Of a stretch of DNA of 64,000 nucleotides, positions 8,432 through 17,064 are shown one piece after another. The translations under genes were made by a program, and so were the position numbers. Source of the stretch: Hyphomicrobiales bacterium (GTDB taxonomy: Bacteria > Pseudomonadota > Alphaproteobacteria > Rhizobiales > Beijerinckiaceae); assembly GCA_019075905.1 (NCBI GenBank), contig JAGXAM010000012.1, positions 1-64,000 of the forward strand, read 5' to 3'. Numbering within the stretch: the stretch's first letter is position 1; each line of letters opens with the position of its first letter. The notes beneath the pieces are model-generated. The model saw only the letters and a list, made by a program, of their open reading frames with translations. It had not been told where the DNA came from and did no database searches.

Positions 8432-10192
8432 TCACACCAGCATCTTGCCCTTTTCATCGATCACGCCGCCGATATTGGCATCGCTGTCCGGCAGGATCAT
8501 CTCGTTATGGGCCTTGCCCGACGGGATCATGGGCAGGCAATTTTCGGCCTTGTCGACGATACAGTCGAAAATCACCGCATGCGGGGAATCGATCATCTGC
8601 AGGATCGCGGCATCGAGTTTGGCCGGGTCGCTGCAACGAATGCCGACGGCGCCATAGGCTTCCGCCAGCTTGACAAAATCGGGCAGGGCTTCCGAATAGC
8701 TTTCCGAATAGCGTCCGCCATGCAGCAATTCCTGCCACTGGCGCACCATGCCCATATATTCATTGTTGAGGATGAATATCTTGATCGGCAGGCGATATTG
8801 CGCCGCGGTCGACATTTCCTGCATGCACATCTGGATCGAGGCCTCACCGGCAATGTCGATCACCAGCGCCTTGGGGTGGGCCATCTGCACGCCGATGGCG
8901 GCCGGCAAGCCATAGCCCATGGTGCCAAGGCCGCCTGAGGTCATCCAGCGGTTCGGCTTGTCGAAATGGTAATGCTGGGCGGCCCACATCTGGTGCTGGC
9001 CAACCTCGGTGGTGATGAAGGTGTCGCGCTCCCTGGTGAGTTCGTAGAGCCGCTGCACCGCATATTGCGGCTTGATGGTCTTGTCAGACCCCTGATAGCC
9101 GAGCGAATTGCGGGCACGCCAGATGTCGATCTGCGTCCACCAGCCCTTGAGCGCCGCCTTGTTGACCTCCAGCGCCTGGGCGCGCCACAGCCGCACCATA
9201 TCTTCCAGCACATGGGCGCAATCGCCGATGATGGGCAGGTCGACCTTGACATTCTTGTTGATCGACGAGGGATCGATATCAATGTGGATCTTTTTTGAGC
9301 CCGGTGAAAACGCATCGAGCCGGCCGGTGATGCGATCATCGAAGCGCGCGCCGACGCAGATCATCAGATCGCAATCATGCATGGCATTGTTGGCTTCAAA
9401 GGTGCCGTGCATGCCCAGCATGCCGAGCCATTGCCGGTTCGAAGCCGGGAATGCGCCGAGGCCCATCAGGGTCGAGGTCACCGGAAAGCCGGTGAGCTTG
9501 GCCAGTTCGCGCAGCAGGGTGGCGGCATGCGGGCCGGAATTGATGACGCCGCCGCCGGTATAAAACACCGGACGCTTCGCCTTGGTCATCATGGTGAGGG
9601 CATGCTGGATGGCACCGGCATCGCCCTTGAGCTGCGGGCGATAGGTCTTGTGCTCGCTGCTCTTGGGGAAATTATAGCTGCCCAGCGCAAATTGCACGTC
9701 CTTGGGAATGTCGATCACCACCGGGCCGGGGCGGCCGTGGCTGGCGATGAAAAAGGCCTCGTGCAGGATGCGCGGCAAATCCTCGATACGGCGCACCAGA
9801 TAATTGTGCTTGGTGCAATGGCGGGTGATGCCGACTGTATCGCATTCCTGAAACGCATCCGAGCCGATGAGGTGGGTTGGCACCTGGCCGGTGATGCAGA
9901 CCAGCGGTATGGAATCCATCAACGCGTCGGTGAGGCCGGTAATGGCATTGGTGGCGCCGGGGCCGGAGGTCACCAGCAGCACGCCGACCTTGCCGGATGA
10001 GCGGGCATAGCCCTCGGCTGCATGGGCAGCGCCCTGTTCGTGGCGCACCAGAACGTGCTTGACGAAGTTCTGCTGAAAAAGTGCGTCATAAATCGGCAGC
10101 ACCGCGCCACCGGGATAGCCAAACAGCGTGTCGACGCCCTGATCTTTCAGCGCCTCCACGACCATCTGTGCACCGGTCATCTGTTTCGCCAT
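8432..10192 (-). CDS. ilvB: Acetolactate synthase large (catalytic) subunit
   Basis: This ThDP- and FAD-dependent enzyme makes 2-acetolactate or 2-aceto-2-hydroxybutyrate, the first common step of Val, Leu and Ile synthesis. The 586-residue protein has the three ThDP-enzyme domains, the catalytic Glu in VRHEQGAAHAAEGYAR, and the cofactor motif at IAGEASIQM...FILNN. The metal-binding Asp of the usual GD motif reads as Glu here. ATG 10192 (CGGAG upstream) replaces a longer frame to 10237 that runs into the terminator. No small subunit gene (ilvN/ilvH) lies downstream, which is unusual. Expression appears to be controlled by an attenuator at 10237-10336. Confidence 0.95.
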   Translation of the reverse strand: MAKQMTGAQMVVEALKDQGVDTLFGYPGGAVLPIYDALFQQNFVKHVLVRHEQGAAHAAEGYARSSGKVGVLLVTSGPGATNAITGLTDALMDSIPLVCITGQVPTHLIGSDAFQECDTVGITRHCTKHNYLVRRIEDLPRILHEAFFIASHGRPGPVVIDIPKDVQFALGSYNFPKSSEHKTYRPQLKGDAGAIQHALTMMTKAKRPVFYTGGGVINSGPHAATLLRELAKLTGFPVTSTLMGLGAFPASNRQWLGMLGMHGTFEANNAMHDCDLMICVGARFDDRITGRLDAFSPGSKKIHIDIDPSSINKNVKVDLPIIGDCAHVLEDMVRLWRAQALEVNKAALKGWWTQIDIWRARNSLGYQGSDKTIKPQYAVQRLYELTRERDTFITTEVGQHQMWAAQHYHFDKPNRWMTSGGLGTMGYGLPAAIGVQMAHPKALVIDIAGEASIQMCMQEMSTAAQYRLPIKIFILNNEYMGMVRQWQELLHGGRYSESYSEALPDFVKLAEAYGAVGIRCSDPAKLDAAILQMIDSPHAVIFDCIVDKAENCLPMIPSGKAHNEMILPDSDANIGGVIDEKGKMLV

Positions 10193-10236
10193 GGTCTTTG
10201 CTCCGGGTTTATCTGGCTTTGCCAGAAATTTGGACA

Positions 10237-10261
10237 ATAAAAAAGCCCCGGAAAGGGGCTT
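10237..10261 (-). terminator. Attenuator terminator in the ilvB leader
   Basis: On the minus strand AAGCCCC-N5-GGGGCTT is followed by TTTTATT, a textbook intrinsic terminator. It lies 45 bases before the ilvB start codon and 28 bases after the leader-peptide stop, so it would stop ilvB transcription unless an alternative fold forms. Confidence 0.85.
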
Positions 10262-10276
10262 GGGTATGCGCCATCG

Positions 10277-10300
10277 TGGGATCGAACCTCAGGTTCGTCC
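10277..10300 (-). promoter_or_regulatory. Pause/protector hairpin at the end of the ilvB leader peptide
   Basis: GGGA-CGAACC (10291-10300) pairs with GGTTCG-A-TCCC (10277-10287) with a single bulged A. The leader stop codon TGA forms the loop. This is the position of the 1:2 pause hairpin in amino-acid attenuators. The antiterminator pairing was not identified by eye. Confidence 0.6.
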
Positions 10301-10336
10301 CAAAAACGGCGCGCGCGGTACAAGAATTTTGCTCAT
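10289..10336 (-). CDS. ilvB leader peptide (Ile-Leu-Val attenuator peptide)
   Basis: This 15-codon frame, ATG 10336 to TGA 10289, encodes MSKILVPRAPFLGRT. It has consecutive Ile-Leu-Val codons (ATT CTT GTA), the three end products of the pathway, plus a second Leu. It is followed by a pause hairpin and an intrinsic terminator, then ilvB. There is no Shine-Dalgarno sequence. A TTGACT/TAAGCT promoter would place the transcript start on or within a base of the A of the ATG, so translation is probably leaderless, as is known for trpL of Sinorhizobium. Attenuation of ilv genes in alphaproteobacteria has been predicted from comparative work. The assignment here rests on sequence only. Confidence 0.75.
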   Translation of the reverse strand: MSKILVPRAPFLGRT

Positions 10337-10341
10337 GTGCC

Positions 10342-10371
10342 AGCTTAGGCGCCGGGCAGGCGATAAGTCAA
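10342..10371 (-). promoter_or_regulatory. Promoter of the ilvB leader transcript
   Basis: On the minus strand TTGACT (10366-10371), an 18-bp spacer and TAAGCT (10342-10347) form a sigma-70-type promoter. The expected start, 6 bases beyond the -10 box, is at 10336, the first base of the leader-peptide ATG. Confidence 0.6.
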
Positions 10372-10455
10372 CGGATTTTTTTGAAAATTCTGGCGCGCTG
10401 CCATCGCGCCGACAAGCGGCATGGCCCGCCGCTCATGCGTCCATTTTTCAGGAAA

Positions 10456-10529
10456 TGGCTGGGGGACCTGGATTCGAACCAAGATTGACGGAGTCAGAGT
10501 CCGCAGTTCTACCGTTGAACTATCCCCCA
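10456..10529 (-). tRNA. tRNA-Gln (anticodon CTG)
   Basis: The 74-base gene folds as a full cloverleaf. The acceptor stem is TGGGGGA/TCCCCCA with discriminator G and an encoded CCA. The D arm has GTTCAACGGTAGAAC, and the T arm has GGTTCGAATCC. The anticodon stem GCGGA/TCCGT has loop CTCTGAC, giving anticodon CTG, which reads CAG (Gln). It lies upstream of the ilvB leader on the same strand but has its own position relative to the ilvB promoter. Confidence 0.96.
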
Positions 10530-10630
10530 GTAACAAGCCGTGACAGCTCGTTCCGGAACTGAACGCAGACCGGCTGATAGCCGAGCGCGCCCTGTCATGC
10601 AAGGTTAAAATCGTCGGCCGGCTTCTGCCC

Positions 10631-11620
10631 TCACCAGCGGATCAGGGCCGAGCCCCAGGTGAAGCCGCCGCCCATGGCCTCGATCATCACCAGATCGCCG
10701 GGCTTGATGCGGCCATCGGCCACGGCGGTGCACAGCGCCAGCGGGATCGAAGCGGCCGAGGTGTTGCCATGGCGATCAACGGTAATGACGACCTTTTCCG
10801 GCGCAATGCCCATTTTCTCCGCCGAAGACTCAATGATGCGGCGATTGGCCTGGTGCGGCACGAACCAGGTCATGTCCTCGGCGGTCGTGCCGGTGGCGGC
10901 AAAGGCATCGCGCATGACATCGGTGACCATGCCGACCGCGTGGCGATAGACTTCCTTGCCATTCATGCGCAAATGGCCGGTGGTGCCGGTGGTCGAGGGC
11001 CCGCCGTCAACATAGAGCTTGGCGCGATGCGCGCCATCCGAGCGCAAATGCGTCGTCAGCACGCCGCGATCCTTGCTGGTGCCATCGCCTTCGGCGGCCT
11101 CCAGCACCATGGCGCCGGCACCATCGCCGAAAAGCACGCAGGTGGTGCGGTCCTCCCAGTCGAGCAGGCGCGAGAAGGTTTCGGCGCCGATCACCAGGGC
11201 GCGGCGATGCGAGCCGGATTTGATGAATTTGTCGGCCGTGGCGACCGCAAAGACGAAGCCGGAGCATACGGCTTGGAGATCGAACGCCACGCCTTGATCC
11301 ATGCCGAGCGCAAACTGGATTTGCGTCGCTGTAGCCGGAAAGGTGTAATCAGGTGTGGAGGTCGCGACAATCAACAGATCGATCTGGTCGCCGGTCAGGC
11401 CCGCCGCCCGCAGGGCTGCCTCAGCGGCCCTGATGCCCAATTGCGAGGTGGTCTCGCCTTCAGCGGCAATGTGGCGCCGGCGGATACCGGTGCGTTGGAC
11501 GATCCAGTCGTCGCTGGTATCGACCGCTTGTTCGAGTTCGGCATTGGTGACGACACGCTCGGGCAGGTAACAGCCGACGCCGGCGACGCGCGAGCGGATG
11601 ATTTTGGAAGGTTCACTCAT
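10631..11620 (-). CDS. fabH: 3-oxoacyl-ACP synthase III (KAS III)
   Basis: FabH starts fatty-acid synthesis by condensing acetyl-CoA with malonyl-ACP. The 329-residue protein has the catalytic triad Cys in [10 protein letters not shown], His in VPHQANRRI and Asn in [10 protein letters not shown], and the family [13 protein letters not shown] end. ATG 11620 (MSEPSK) was chosen over TTG 11632. Its Shine-Dalgarno is poor, consistent with coupling to plsX, whose stop is 30 bases upstream. The DUF177-plsX-fabH order is the standard lipid-initiation cluster. ihfA, often next, is absent; a tRNA gene follows. Confidence 0.95.
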   Translation of the reverse strand: MSEPSKIIRSRVAGVGCYLPERVVTNAELEQAVDTSDDWIVQRTGIRRRHIAAEGETTSQLGIRAAEAALRAAGLTGDQIDLLIVATSTPDYTFPATATQIQFALGMDQGVAFDLQAVCSGFVFAVATADKFIKSGSHRRALVIGAETFSRLLDWEDRTTCVLFGDGAGAMVLEAAEGDGTSKDRGVLTTHLRSDGAHRAKLYVDGGPSTTGTTGHLRMNGKEVYRHAVGMVTDVMRDAFAATGTTAEDMTWFVPHQANRRIIESSAEKMGIAPEKVVITVDRHGNTSAASIPLALCTAVADGRIKPGDLVMIEAMGGGFTWGSALIRW

Positions 11621-11650
11621 GATTTTCAGCAACTTGAGGGGCAGGGGACA

Positions 11651-12709
11651 TCAGGAAATCGCAGCCAGGGCGGCATTGTCGGGTGTGGGCTCGGACATGC
11701 GCACCAGTTCCTCACGGATTTTATCGATCAGGCGACTTTGCGCCGACGTATAGCCGACGTCCAGCGCCTCGGCAAAGCCTTGCGAATCGGTGCCGCCATG
11801 GCTTTTGATTACCAGGCCTTCGAGCCCCAGAAACAGGCCGCCGTTGGAGCGGCGCGGGTCCATCTTCTCACGTAGCGCCTCAAAGGCGGGCTTGGCCAAA
11901 AGATAGCCCAGTTTCGAGCGCCAGTCGTGGCTCATCGCCTCTCGCAGATAGCGGCTGATCTGGCGAGCCGTGCCTTCGGCCGCTTTCAAGGCAATATTGC
12001 CGGTAAAACCCTCGGTCACCACCACATCGACCGTGCCCTTGCCGATATCATCGCCCTCGACAAAGCCGAGATAGTGCCAGGTCGGCGATTCAAATTCGCG
12101 CAGCAGGCGGGCAGCCGTGCGGACTTCTTCGAGGCCCTTGACCTCCTCGACGCCGATATTCAGCAAGCCGATGCTCGGGCGCTCGATGCCGAGCACGATA
12201 CGGGTCATGGCCGCACCCATGATCGCCAGCGACACGAGATGTTGCGCGTCGGCGCCGATGGAAGCGCCAAGGTCAAGCACAATCGATTCGCCTCGCTGGG
12301 TCGGCCAGCGTGCGGCAATGGCGGGGCGCTCGACCTGCGGCATCATGTGCAGGCAGATTTTCGCCATGGCCATCAGGGCGCCGGTATTGCCGGCCGAAAC
12401 CGCCACATCGGCAGCGCCATGGCGCACGGCATCGAGCGCCAGCCACATCGAGGAATTGCGCCGCCCGGCCCGCAGCGCGACGCTGGGCTTGTCGGACATT
12501 TTGACGGCCACCTCGGTGTGGATGACCTCGCTGGCGCCTTTCAGCGCCGGAAATTTGGCAAGCTCGGGGTTGATCCTGACCTGGTCGCCACATAGCAGAA
12601 AGCGGGCTTGCGGGCGTTTGGCCAGCGCCAGGGCCGCCCCCGGGACAATCACCTCCGGGCCGAAATCGCCCCCCATCGCATCAATGGCAATGCGCACGGG
12701 TTCTGACAT
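11651..12709 (-). CDS. plsX: Phosphate acyltransferase PlsX
   Basis: PlsX converts acyl-ACP and phosphate to acyl-phosphate for the first acylation in phospholipid synthesis; it is a peripheral membrane enzyme. The 352-residue product begins [20 protein letters not shown], the family signature, and contains [10 protein letters not shown] and [12 protein letters not shown] 12709 has GGAGG ten bases upstream. The open frame continues 22 codons further but without a ribosome site. The gene shares an operon with fabH downstream. The ribosomal protein gene rpmF, which often precedes plsX, is not present. Confidence 0.96.
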   Translation of the reverse strand: MSEPVRIAIDAMGGDFGPEVIVPGAALALAKRPQARFLLCGDQVRINPELAKFPALKGASEVIHTEVAVKMSDKPSVALRAGRRNSSMWLALDAVRHGAADVAVSAGNTGALMAMAKICLHMMPQVERPAIAARWPTQRGESIVLDLGASIGADAQHLVSLAIMGAAMTRIVLGIERPSIGLLNIGVEEVKGLEEVRTAARLLREFESPTWHYLGFVEGDDIGKGTVDVVVTEGFTGNIALKAAEGTARQISRYLREAMSHDWRSKLGYLLAKPAFEALREKMDPRRSNGGLFLGLEGLVIKSHGGTDSQGFAEALDVGYTSAQSRLIDKIREELVRMSEPTPDNAALAAIS

Positions 12710-12808
12710 AAGCACCAAACCTCCAAAGCCCGCGGGCGATGGGGCGCACAATAGCCGCTTCCGCCCGCAAGGCAAGCCGCTGGCTGGCCTTCGTTCGCTG
12801 CGCAGGCC

Positions 12809-13363
12809 TCATTCTTTGGACTTGCGGCGCGCCAGTTTTTCGCTCAACCCGGCAAAGGGCGAGGGTTTTGCCGGTTCATCGTCGTGGTCCTTGAATTCGA
12901 CGCCGGGCTTGCGCGGCCAGGGATCGAGCGCCAGCGCCAGAAATTCGGCGGCAAGAACACCAAGGTCGAGCCGCCCGCCTTCGATGATGTCGGGGGGATC
13001 GAGCTCCGGCCCGGTGGCGATGACATCGGTATCCATGGCATGATGGCCGCGGCGCGGATCGCCGGATTCGACAAATCTTGCCTCGACCGGCTCATCAATG
13101 GCCGTCTCGAAAGGTTCGAGCGAGACAACGCAGGTCTGGGTCACTTTCGCGTGAACGCTGCCGGTGACCAGCCAGCCCAATGCCGCCTGGCGGGAAATCT
13201 TGAGATCGGCGGTCAGGTCGCGGATGGCGACAATGCCGAAAGCTGCCGCCAGCGCCGCGCATTCAGACGGCTTGGCATCGAGCAGCACCGGGCGCTTCAG
13301 ATTGCGTAATTCGCTCATCGCGAAGCTGCGCGAAAACGGAATGTCGTGCGGGGCGGTCGTCAT
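12809..13363 (-). CDS. DUF177/YceD family protein
   Basis: The 184-residue product belongs to the YceD/DUF177 family, which sits beside rpmF/plsX in most bacteria and has been linked to 23S rRNA or rRNA processing. Exact activity is unsettled. Visible family features are the CVVSLEPFETAIDEPVEARF segment with the conserved Cys, the acidic linker DPPDIIEGGRLDLGVLAAEFLALALDP cut by a proline, and a basic C-terminus (KLARRKSKE). It overlaps the upstream chaperone gene in an ATGA. It is 99 bases from plsX, probably the same transcript. Confidence 0.85.
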   Translation of the reverse strand: MTTAPHDIPFSRSFAMSELRNLKRPVLLDAKPSECAALAAAFGIVAIRDLTADLKISRQAALGWLVTGSVHAKVTQTCVVSLEPFETAIDEPVEARFVESGDPRRGHHAMDTDVIATGPELDPPDIIEGGRLDLGVLAAEFLALALDPWPRKPGVEFKDHDDEPAKPSPFAGLSEKLARRKSKE

Positions 13364-13926
13364 GGGCGCACCTCCTCGGGGCTGGTGAGGGTGCCGGCAT
13401 CGGGAAACAATCCTGCGCCCTTCATCACATCCTCCAGTTGCAGGGCCTTGAGGCCAGCCGCGGCGGCGCGCACATAGGCGGCAAGGCGCTGCGGGGCGGG
13501 GGGCGTCGCGGCAATGTTGCGGGCGAGCGCCGCTTCGAGCGCGCCGGGCTCCCCGGCCGTGAGAGCTGCGGCATAGGCCTGGTTGCGCCCGAGAAATGCC
13601 TCGGCGAGCGCGTTCATCTTGCGCGCGACGGCAAGGTCGCCGACACCGCTTTCGCGCAGGGCACCGTCAAAGCCCAAAAACAGCCGGTCGACCAGGTCCT
13701 GGGCGATTTGCGGGCCGGGCTCGTCACATTCCTGCAGGCGGCGCAGCAGCAACCCGGCATTGAGGCTGACCACCTCAAAACGGCCTTCAAAATTGTCCGG
13801 CACGCCATAATCTGTGAAAAATACTTTTTGCCGCGAGGCCGCCACGATCTCGCCGTGAAGCGCGTCAATGAGGGGGCGGTTGCGGGATTTGCGGAAAAAT
13901 CGGTCAAACATGCGGATCACGTTCAT
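13360..13926 (-). CDS. Ubiquinol-cytochrome c chaperone (CBP3/UQCC1 family)
   Basis: This is a homologue of the mitochondrial Cbp3/UQCC1 factor that assists synthesis or assembly of cytochrome b of the bc1 complex. In alphaproteobacteria it is typically encoded before DUF177-plsX, as here. The 188-residue product has the family core LIDALHGEIVAASRQ, YGVPDNFEGRFEVVSLNAGLLL and GVGDLAVARKMNALAEAF. ATG 13926 gives the expected length. The stop overlaps the DUF177 start (ATGA). Divergent bamE starts 162 bases away. Confidence 0.88.
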   Translation of the reverse strand: MNVIRMFDRFFRKSRNRPLIDALHGEIVAASRQKVFFTDYGVPDNFEGRFEVVSLNAGLLLRRLQECDEPGPQIAQDLVDRLFLGFDGALRESGVGDLAVARKMNALAEAFLGRNQAYAAALTAGEPGALEAALARNIAATPPAPQRLAAYVRAAAAGLKALQLEDVMKGAGLFPDAGTLTSPEEVRP

Positions 13927-14088
13927 TCACGGGCAGGCCGGCCTTCGCGTGCGCGGCGGCACGAAGGCGTGCACGTGCTTGATTTATCGCAATCGCAGGG
14001 TTACGCAAGCTTTCACAGGCCGGATCGATGGAAGGGATGCGTCCATGGCGCCGCTGCCAGGTTGGGGACTATGCCGGAGAGGCTGAAG

Positions 14089-14571
14089 ATGCGTCAAACT
14101 ATGGTTGTTTCTGGCCGGCCTGCAGATGCTCGCCGCTTGAAGAGAAAACTGCGGCCAGTGCTGGCGCTGGCGCTGCTGGCCTGCGGGCTGGCGGCCTGCG
14201 CCTCCTATGACGGCACGGTCCAGCATGGCTATGTCATGGACCAGCAGGCCTTGTCGCAAATCACGGTTGGCCAGTCTGCCGAGCAGGTGCTGGCGCTGCT
14301 GGGCACCCCGAGCACGACCTCGACGGTGGGCGGCAGCGCCTGGTATTATATCAGCCAGAAAACCATCCGGCGGGTGGCCTTCATGAAGCCGGATATTGTC
14401 GGCCAGCGGGTGTTCGCGGTCTATTTTGACAAGTCCAATAATGTCACCCGCACGGCCAATTATGGCCTGAAGGACGGCAAGGTGTTTGATTTCGAATCGA
14501 ATACGACACCGACAACCGGCAGAAACGTCGACTTCCTAAACAATCTGGTGCAGAACCTGCTGCGGTTCTAG
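14089..14571 (+). CDS. bamE: Outer membrane protein assembly factor BamE
   Basis: BamE (SmpA/OmlA) is a lipoprotein of the BAM complex that inserts beta-barrel proteins in the outer membrane. The 160-residue precursor has a basic start, a hydrophobic stretch and lipobox LAAC, then the SmpA/OmlA fold (QITVGQSAEQVLALLGTPST, GGSAWYYISQK). ATG 14089 has GAGAGG six bases upstream. A longer frame exists only because the upstream strand is GC-rich. A bidirectional terminator follows. In alphaproteobacteria it is often divergent from the bc1 chaperone, as seen here. Confidence 0.92.
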   Translation: MRQTMVVSGRPADARRLKRKLRPVLALALLACGLAACASYDGTVQHGYVMDQQALSQITVGQSAEQVLALLGTPSTTSTVGGSAWYYISQKTIRRVAFMKPDIVGQRVFAVYFDKSNNVTRTANYGLKDGKVFDFESNTTPTTGRNVDFLNNLVQNLLRF

Positions 14572-14596
14572 TCCTTACCTTCGGACCGCTGCGCAT

Positions 14597-14634
14597 AAAA
14601 AACCCGCCGGGCGCGAACCCGGTGGGGTTTTTTT
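14597..14634. terminator. Bidirectional intrinsic terminator between bamE and hppA
   Basis: An AACCC-G-CCGGG / CCCGG-T-GGGGTT hairpin is flanked by an A run on the left and a seven-T run on the right. It can therefore end both bamE (plus) and hppA (minus), which converge here. Confidence 0.9.
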
Positions 14635-14650
14635 GGTGCCTGGCCGGCGC

Positions 14651-16786
14651 TTAGTGCGCCAGCACCGCCAGCAGCAGCAGGGCGACAATATTGGTGATCT
14701 TGATCGCCGGGTTGACCGCCGGGCCCGCAGTATCCTTGTAGGGGTCGCCGACGGTGTCGCCGGTGACGGAGGCCTTGTGGGCATCCGAACCCTTCAGATG
14801 CTTGACGCCGTCCTTGTCGACGAAGCCGTCCTCAAAGCTCTTTTTGGCATTGTCCCAGGCGCCGCCGCCCGAGGTCATCGAGACCGCGACGAACAGGCCG
14901 TTGACGATGACACCGAGCAGGGAGGCGCCGAGCGCGGCAAAGGCATTGGCCTTGGAGCCGGAAATGGCGAGCACGCCGAAATAGACCACGAGCGGTGCCA
15001 GCACCGGCAGCAGCGACGGCACGATCATTTCGCGGATCGCCGCCCTGGTGAGCATGTCGACGGCGCGGCCGTAATCGGGCCTGTCGGTCCCGGTCATGAT
15101 GCCGGGCTTGTCCTTGAACTGGCGGCGCACTTCCTCGACCACGGAACCGGCAGCGCGGCCCACGGCGGTCATGGCAATGCCACCGAACAGATAGGGGATC
15201 AGGCCACCGAAGATCAGCCCCGCCACCACATAGGGATTGGAGAGATCGAACGACACCGTGCCGACATTCTTGAAATACGACACACCCGAGGTGATGAACT
15301 GGTGGAGATCATTGGTATAGGCCGCAAACAGCACCAGCGCGCCGAGACCGGCCGAGCCTATGGCATAGCCCTTGGTGACCGCCTTTGTGGTGTTGCCGAC
15401 GGCATCCAGCGCATCGGTTGACTGGCGCACTTCCTTGGGCAGGCCGGACATTTCAGCAATGCCGCCGGCATTGTCGGTGACCGGGCCAAAGGCGTCGAGC
15501 GCGACGATCATGCCGGCAAGACCGAGCATGGTGGTGACGGCAATGGCCGTGCCGAACAGGCCGGCCAGTTGCGAGGTGACGATGATGCCGGCCACGATGA
15601 CCAAGGCCGGCATGGCCGTCGATTCCAGCGAGACCGCGAGGCCCTGGATGACATTGGTGCCGTGGCCGGTGACCGAGGCCTGGGCAATCGATACCACCGG
15701 GCGCTTGCCGGTGCCGGTGTAATATTCGGTGATGACGACAATCAGCCCGGTCACAGCGAGGCCGACGAGGCCGCACAGGAACAGGTTGGTGCCGGTGATG
15801 GCATGGCCATCAACCGTGCCGATCGAGGCCCAGCCGGTGACGAACTGGGTGGCAATGGCAAGGCCGACGATCGACAAAAGGCCGGTGACGATCAGGCCCT
15901 TGTAGAGCGCGCCCATGATCGAATTATTGGCGCCCAGTTTCACGAAATAGGTGCCAATGAGCGAGGTGACGATGCAGACCGCGCATACGGCCAGCGGATA
16001 AAGCATGGCCGAGACGCCGATGGCGCCCTTGCCAAAGAAGAACAGCGAGGCCAGCACCATGGTGGCGACCACGGTGACGGCATAGGTCTCGAACAGGTCG
16101 GCTGCCATGCCGGCGCAATCGCCGACATTGTCGCCGACGTTGTCAGCAATGGTGGCAGGGTTGCGCGGATCATCTTCGGGAATGCCGGCCTCGACCTTGC
16201 CGACAAGATCAGCGCCGACATCGGCGCCCTTGGTGAAGATGCCGCCGCCGAGACGGGCGAAAATCGAGATCAGCGATGCGCCGAAGCCGAGCGCCACGAG
16301 GGTGTCGATTACCTGCCGGTCATTGGCGGCATAATGCATCAGCCCGGTCATGACGAAGAAAGTGACGGCCACGCCGAGCAGGGCGAGACCGGCGACCAGC
16401 AAACCGGTGATGGCGCCGGCCTTGAAGGCGATGTCGAGACCGGCGGCCAGCGACTTGGAGGCCGCCTGGGCCGTGCGCACATTGGCACGCACCGAGACAT
16501 TCATGCCGATGAAGCCAGCCGCGCCGGACAAAACCGCACCGACGACGAAGCCGCTGGCGACGCTGAGCCCCAGCAGCCAGAAGATGAGCGCGAAAATGAT
16601 GATGCCGACGATGAAGATCGTCAGATATTGCCGCTTGAGATAGGCCTGCGCACCTTCGGCAATGGCCGCAGAAATTTCCTGCATGCGCGCATTGCCGGCG
16701 TCAGCCGCGATGAGGCCACGCGCTGTGACCGCGCCATAGACCAGCGACAATAAGCCGCCCAAAATAATCAACCAGATCGGATTCAT
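14651..16786 (-). CDS. hppA: K+-independent membrane-bound H+-translocating pyrophosphatase
   Basis: This integral-membrane enzyme couples PPi hydrolysis to proton pumping. The 711-residue protein has about 16 membrane segments and the substrate motif [20 protein letters not shown] followed by [18 protein letters not shown]. The segment [16 protein letters not shown] has Lys and Thr at the two positions that separate K+-independent from K+-dependent enzymes (Ala and Gly/Ala in the latter), so this is the K+-independent type. ATG 16786 (MNPIW) follows GAGGGTGGAC. The frame continues 85 codons upstream without conserved sequence. The gene is divergent from the SulP gene with 278 bases between. 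Confidence 0.96.
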   Translation of the reverse strand: MNPIWLIILGGLLSLVYGAVTARGLIAADAGNARMQEISAAIAEGAQAYLKRQYLTIFIVGIIIFALIFWLLGLSVASGFVVGAVLSGAAGFIGMNVSVRANVRTAQAASKSLAAGLDIAFKAGAITGLLVAGLALLGVAVTFFVMTGLMHYAANDRQVIDTLVALGFGASLISIFARLGGGIFTKGADVGADLVGKVEAGIPEDDPRNPATIADNVGDNVGDCAGMAADLFETYAVTVVATMVLASLFFFGKGAIGVSAMLYPLAVCAVCIVTSLIGTYFVKLGANNSIMGALYKGLIVTGLLSIVGLAIATQFVTGWASIGTVDGHAITGTNLFLCGLVGLAVTGLIVVITEYYTGTGKRPVVSIAQASVTGHGTNVIQGLAVSLESTAMPALVIVAGIIVTSQLAGLFGTAIAVTTMLGLAGMIVALDAFGPVTDNAGGIAEMSGLPKEVRQSTDALDAVGNTTKAVTKGYAIGSAGLGALVLFAAYTNDLHQFITSGVSYFKNVGTVSFDLSNPYVVAGLIFGGLIPYLFGGIAMTAVGRAAGSVVEEVRRQFKDKPGIMTGTDRPDYGRAVDMLTRAAIREMIVPSLLPVLAPLVVYFGVLAISGSKANAFAALGASLLGVIVNGLFVAVSMTSGGGAWDNAKKSFEDGFVDKDGVKHLKGSDAHKASVTGDTVGDPYKDTAGPAVNPAIKITNIVALLLLAVLAH

Positions 16787-17064
16787 AATTTGTCCACCCT
16801 CACTGCGATGTGCAAAATGCAGGAGAAGCTCTGTTCGAGCCTGTTTTCCCCCTCGCGCAGGGGTTTCCTTGCCAGAAAGCGCGGCGGCGCGCAATGCGGC
16901 AACAGTTGATGAAAACGGACATTTGGACGGCCTTTGCCCCCGTGAGCGCCATGAAACGGTTGATTGCGGCGCGAAAGGCAAATCCGGGCTTGCCAATATT
17001 GAGGAATAATTGCTAACACCCATGATACCTTGAATGAACATGTCATGAAAATGCAGGCAACTTG

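Noticed and set aside
10237-10529. Reading the 10237-10261 hairpin as the terminator of tRNA-Gln only
   Set aside because: It is about 195 bases from the tRNA, while a promoter and an Ile-Leu-Val leader frame lie between them, so an ilvB attenuator explains it better.
13438-14088. Long plus-strand frame leading into bamE
   Set aside because: It runs antisense through the chaperone gene; the signal peptide and ribosome site place the bamE start at 14089.
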